Of a stretch of DNA of 7,875 nucleotides, positions 5,474 through 7,875 are shown piece by piece; position 1 is the stretch's first letter; each line of letters opens with the position of its first letter. The stretch covers positions 1-7,875 of the forward strand of contig CALKHD010000232.1 of NCBI GenBank assembly GCA_938092195.1. Direction: 5' to 3'. The notes under the pieces were generated by a model. The model was not told the origin of the DNA. It did no database searches and was given only the letters and a program-made list of their open reading frames with translations. This DNA is from an uncultured Flavobacteriales bacterium (lineage in GTDB: Bacteria; Bacteroidota; Bacteroidia; Flavobacteriales_D; Sanyastnellaceae). The position numbers were made by a program, and so were the translations under genes.

Positions 5474-6717
5474 ACCGGCACACCCACCGGCAAGCGCACC
5501 TGATCAATGATATCTCGCTTCTGCGCATCGCTGATCCCGGCAGAGTAGAGCCCATAGGTTAGCTTATTCTCTGACCGGGCCGACTGATGCCCGACAAGGC
5601 TGGCGGTGAAGTGCTCAGGAACACCCGTCCGCTCGCACTGGGTGATGAACCACTTGCGGGTGGAGTGAAACACAAGCCCGGGGCGAGTCAGATCAAGGTG
5701 TCGCCGCAAGATTGTAAACCGCTTGGTGATCCTGTCCACGCTGAGGTCCGGGAACAGTGGTCCTTCGCTTGGCAGGGCCTGGATGATCGGCAGCATCTGA
5801 TCATGCAGGGGCACCTCACGCTCAGCCGCTTTAGACTTTAGCCCCCGGAGCCTGTTTGGCCTGACCCGGACAAAGACGCCAAGATTGCCCTTGGAGGTCA
5901 GATCTTCCGCCAACAACCCGCAGGCCTCCCCAGATCGCAGCCCTGACAGCAAACACAGCGACAGGATGGGGGTTAGAACAGGGTCTTCCGCAACCAACAG
6001 GTCAACGACTTCACCGTCGGTCAGGACGGCATAGCTCTGCACTATGACCTTGGCTGTGACCCTGAGGGCACCAAAGCAATGTTCACCAATATGACCCTCG
6101 CTGACAGACCAGTCGAAGAGTTGACAAACCTGTTTCCAGATCCGTTTCTGGGTCTGAGGTGCAATGGTCTTGTCTGCCCCCGTGGATAGAGCCACAAGCT
6201 GCTTCAGGCTCATGCCTTTGGTTGCTGCAGACTTGCCGACATTGGGGGATAGTTTGGCAATCAGGTTGAGGAAGGCCTGACCATCGGTTCTGACGAGGCT
6301 GCTGATCTTCCTGTGACCCAAAACAGAGACCAGAAGACCAAGACTGAACCGCACCGACTTGAAGGTGCCCGGGCTGAGCTCCTGCGATCGTTTGTGCAGA
6401 TAGAGCCGTGCCAGTTCGCTGACAGTGGTTTGCCCCAACATCCTTGCCCGCTGGAATACTGGTGCTGCAACTCTGATCACGACACCCTGATTGGTTGGTT
6501 GTGGGGTTGCGGAATTGACCTGTGCTTCGGCTTCACTGACGATCTTGGCAAAGTTGGCGTTGACATCGTTCACTCGCGCCTTGGCCACGCGCGCATCCCC
6601 CGTCTTGAGAGATTGCTTCAGGGCTTGACCCAGGACAGGTTGCAGGTGTTTTGGGTAACTGCGCCGATACAGCCACGTCTGCTGCTTGAGATAGGCGTAC
6701 TTGATTTTAGTGGACAT
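5470..6717 (-). CDS. Tyrosine recombinase / site-specific integrase (second), DUF6538-like N-terminus
   Basis: This 415-residue recombinase has a basic, aromatic N-terminus (YAYLKQQTWLYRRSYPKHL) like DUF6538. A core-binding domain lies at about 98-215 and a catalytic domain at about 228-400. Visible active-site residues are Arg261 in SGLRSGE, a lysine at 294 or 296 in LKSKA, His351 and Arg354 in HSTR, and His377 in VGH. The nucleophile is Tyr388 or Tyr391 in TYGLYS, the second fitting the common LYSAG form. I chose the ATG at 6717 because AGAAGGAGG sits just upstream; an upstream in-frame ATG at 6738 would read through that ribosome site. It appears intact and differs clearly in sequence from the first integrase. 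No tRNA lies next to it, so its target is not visible. It is followed by a coupled small gene. Confidence 0.94.
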   Translation of the reverse strand: MSTKIKYAYLKQQTWLYRRSYPKHLQPVLGQALKQSLKTGDARVAKARVNDVNANFAKIVSEAEAQVNSATPQPTNQGVVIRVAAPVFQRARMLGQTTVSELARLYLHKRSQELSPGTFKSVRFSLGLLVSVLGHRKISSLVRTDGQAFLNLIAKLSPNVGKSAATKGMSLKQLVALSTGADKTIAPQTQKRIWKQVCQLFDWSVSEGHIGEHCFGALRVTAKVIVQSYAVLTDGEVVDLLVAEDPVLTPILSLCLLSGLRSGEACGLLAEDLTSKGNLGVFVRVRPNRLRGLKSKAAEREVPLHDQMLPIIQALPSEGPLFPDLSVDRITKRFTILRRHLDLTRPGLVFHSTRKWFITQCERTGVPEHFTASLVGHQSARSENKLTYGLYSAGISDAQKRDIIDQVRLPVGVPV

Positions 6718-6728
6718 GCGTCCTCCTT

Positions 6729-6747
6729 CTGGGGGCATTCGCCCCAG
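6729..6747 (-). promoter_or_regulatory. GC-rich hairpin abutting the integrase ribosome-binding site
   Basis: CTGGGG at 6729-6734 and CCCCAG at 6742-6747 form a perfect six-pair GC stem around a seven-base loop. In the minus-strand transcript the hairpin ends directly before AAGGAGG. It could modulate translation of the second integrase. On the + strand the same stem is followed by TTTT, so it could also stop rightward transcription entering from the integrase region. Confidence 0.45.
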
Positions 6748-6798
6748 TTTTGTCTATGAGTTGGATTTTGTGATTGGGATCAGAGGGATACTTCGTTT

Positions 6799-6809
6799 GG
6801 GAAGTTCCC
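6799..6809. promoter_or_regulatory. 11-bp palindrome upstream of the second integrase
   Basis: GGGAA-G-TTCCC is perfectly symmetric around position 6804. It lies about 82 bases upstream of the integrase start and just after the 62-residue gene stop. It is short, but its location fits an operator for the integrase promoter. No regulator is encoded next to it. Confidence 0.3.
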
Positions 6810-6823
6810 TGCCGATCGACGGC

Positions 6824-7012
6824 TTAAGCGTCGTGTAGCCGCAAGATCAGATCGAAGGCGGGTTCGCCGTATTCGCCCTCCAGGGGCCCCGAGATTGAGT
6901 ATCCCGAGATACAGTCCTCATAGACTTCCAGGACGCGAAACAGATGCTCCGCGATCTCGTCGAAGGCCCGGATCACGACGATATCGTCTTCCTTGAGGTG
7001 CCAGTCTGTCAT
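6824..7012 (-). CDS. Small acidic hypothetical protein
   Basis: This 62-residue protein is strongly acidic, has no membrane segment, and begins MTDWHLKEDDIVVIRAF. It contains a glycine-rich turn (SGYSISGPLEGEYGEP, about residues 36-51) that suggests a small beta-barrel-like fold. I do not recognise a family. Its ATG overlaps the stop of the upstream membrane-protein gene by four bases (ATGA), and AGGGGGT lies just upstream of its start, so the two genes form an operon and may act together. A cytoplasmic partner of the membrane protein is a reasonable guess only. Confidence 0.65.
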   Translation of the reverse strand: MTDWHLKEDDIVVIRAFDEIAEHLFRVLEVYEDCISGYSISGPLEGEYGEPAFDLILRLHDA

Positions 7013-7245
7013 TGCGACCCCCTACGAAACAGAAAGTCCGGCAGCAGAACCCCAAGGGTCAAGCTAAGGGGTAGGGGATAAGCAATTGGCTTGATCAGAT
7101 CCGGCAGCCCTGCCAGAACAACCAATCCACTCGCGAGGGCCTGTGGGACCGACAGGCCAAGGTCAAAGCGTCGCCTCAACCCCCAGTTCAGGGCCAGCCG
7201 AAAGCCGCACCCGACCGCAACCAGCAGCGTGAAAGTGGTAAACAT
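7009..7245 (-). CDS. Small membrane hypothetical protein
   Basis: This 78-residue protein is mostly hydrophobic, with about three membrane segments: residues 3-21, 33-51 and 53-74. A positively charged loop (LRRRFD, 23-28) follows the first segment and a basic tail (FRRGSQ) ends the protein, which would place these parts in the cytoplasm. GGAG lies eight bases before the ATG at 7245. It is the first gene of a two-gene operon with the acidic protein. I do not recognise a family. A partner role, or a toxin or holin-like membrane activity, would be speculation. Confidence 0.65.
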   Translation of the reverse strand: MFTTFTLLVAVGCGFRLALNWGLRRRFDLGLSVPQALASGLVVLAGLPDLIKPIAYPLPLSLTLGVLLPDFLFRRGSQ

Positions 7246-7278
7246 CTATACATCTCCATGATGAGTTTCTTTGTATAG
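7246..7278. promoter_or_regulatory. 7-bp inverted repeat in front of the small membrane gene
   Basis: CTATACA at 7246-7252 is the exact reverse complement of TGTATAG at 7272-7278, separated by 19 bases that include the ribosome site. The right arm contains a TATACA-like -10 sequence for leftward transcription. It may be an operator overlapping the promoter, or a 5' leader hairpin. Confidence 0.3.
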
Positions 7279-7357
7279 AAGCTTGGGGGTTCTCAGTTTT
7301 TAGGAGATGCATGGGCCGAACGCTCTGCTGGTTTTTGCAAAGCAGACATTCAGGCAA

Positions 7358-7404
7358 GGCGCAGCGAACGGCGGTTGAGAGCCCTCTTTACCAGATGCTG
7401 CGCC
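7358..7404. repeat. Perfect 8-bp inverted repeat in a structured intergenic block
   Basis: GGCGCAGC at 7358-7365 and GCTGCGCC at 7397-7404 are exact complements around a 31-base loop, which itself contains AGAG-CC-CTCT at 7378-7387. Just left, TCTGCT at 7324-7329 pairs with AGCAGA at 7341-7346. The whole block resembles interspersed palindromic elements in alphaproteobacterial spacers more than a gene leader. A small structured RNA is an alternative. Confidence 0.45.
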
Positions 7405-7453
7405 ATCTACGAAAGGCTGCTTCGGTGATACTGCCAACGCAATATTTCATGAT

Positions 7454-7470
7454 TGTAAGTTTTATGTAAG
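7454..7470 (+). promoter_or_regulatory. Tandem TGTAAG repeat, possible response-regulator site
   Basis: TGTAAG occurs at 7454-7459 and 7465-7470, an 11-base step. Tandem six-base sites with 11-base spacing are the known binding arrangement of OmpR/PhoB-family regulators. It lies about 50 bases upstream of the secreted-protein start, in the right place to control its promoter. The regulator is not in the window. Confidence 0.35.
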
Positions 7471-7518
7471 CCTCACCGACCATGAGCGGGTTAATCTAAA
7501 AGCATGATGGAGATTGAT

Positions 7519-7875
7519 ATGCGTCTTTTTGGAATTGCCCTTGGTTTTGCAGTCGCTCTTGCGGCCCCTGTAAACGCCCTCTCATTGCCTTCAAACGGTA
7601 AGCTGAGTTTTGATGTAGTGCGGAAGGGCAAGGACATTGGCGATCACAGCTACAGATTTTCAGGTAAGAGCAGTGCTTTTACGGTCAAGGTGGAAACTGA
7701 CATCGTTGTGAAAGTGCCATTAATCAGAACAACGGCCTACAGCTTCAAGCATAAAAGTGTGGAGACTTGGAAAGGTGGCAAGTTGCAACAGCTCAGTTCA
7801 TCCACAAATGATGACGGCGAACCGCACCAATTGAAAACTGCGAATAAAGGCGCATTGAAGTGGTCCGGCAAATTC
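7519..7875 (+). CDS. Secreted DUF6134-like protein (3' end cut by window edge)
   Basis: The first 119 residues are present and the frame is still open at the window edge. The N-terminus is a clear Sec signal peptide: Met-Arg, a hydrophobic core to about residue 16, and a probable cleavage after VNA at residue 20. The mature part has the alternating beta-strand pattern and features I associate with DUF6134: KDIGDHSYRF, then VETDIVVKVP, YSFKHKSVETWKGGKL and STNDDGEPHQL. The protein should act in the periplasm; its biochemical role is unknown. I chose ATG 7519 because GGAG at 7509-7512 lies six bases upstream; in-frame ATGs at 7504 and 7507 lack a ribosome site. It is probably resident chromosome beyond the mobile region. 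Confidence 0.75.
   Translation, partial: MRLFGIALGFAVALAAPVNALSLPSNGKLSFDVVRKGKDIGDHSYRFSGKSSAFTVKVETDIVVKVPLIRTTAYSFKHKSVETWKGGKLQQLSSSTNDDGEPHQLKTANKGALKWSGKF

Overview
The window most resembles a chromosomal accessory region of an alphaproteobacterium, probably of the Rhodobacteraceae/Roseobacter group. This is an inference from gene style: two tyrosine recombinases with DUF6538-like N-termini, a DUF5906-type SF3 helicase, a DUF805 membrane protein, a DUF6134-like secreted protein, and a small integrase-coupled protein. No rRNA or core marker gene is present to confirm it.

Layout from left to right. A complete tRNA-Leu(CAG) gene (35-121) is followed 194 bases later by a tyrosine recombinase on the + strand (316-1599), the classic arrangement of an element integrated at a tRNA 3' end. 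The spacer between them carries a perfect 8-bp inverted repeat and four GAACC repeats that could be recombinase arm sites. A gene-free stretch (1600-1908) follows. A minus-strand operon then runs toward the integrase: a short upstream reading frame without a clear start (4104-4247, open to 4367), an SF3-type helicase (2366-4111) and an HNH/His-Me finger endonuclease (1909-2379), each overlapping the next. Upstream is a spacer with two identical 13-bp repeats 21 bp apart, then a DUF805 membrane protein on the + strand (4556-4939).

After a second gene-free stretch (4940-5287) there is a second, unrelated-looking tyrosine recombinase on the - strand (5470-6717), coupled by a 4-base overlap to a 61-residue protein (5288-5473). 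To its right is another overlapping pair of small minus-strand genes (a 78-residue membrane protein and a 62-residue acidic protein, 6824-7245). A structured spacer follows, and the window ends inside a secreted DUF6134-like protein (from 7519), probably resident chromosome.

Reading of the whole: the left part (35 to about 4500) looks like a very compact or decayed integrative element: integrase, nuclease and replication helicase, with no visible capsid, packaging, conjugation or defence genes and no recognisable primase domain. The right part holds a second recombinase module. The two recombinases point inward and bracket the helicase, nuclease and DUF805 genes. I found no copy of the tRNA 3' end inside the window, so the far end of the first element is either outside it or eroded.
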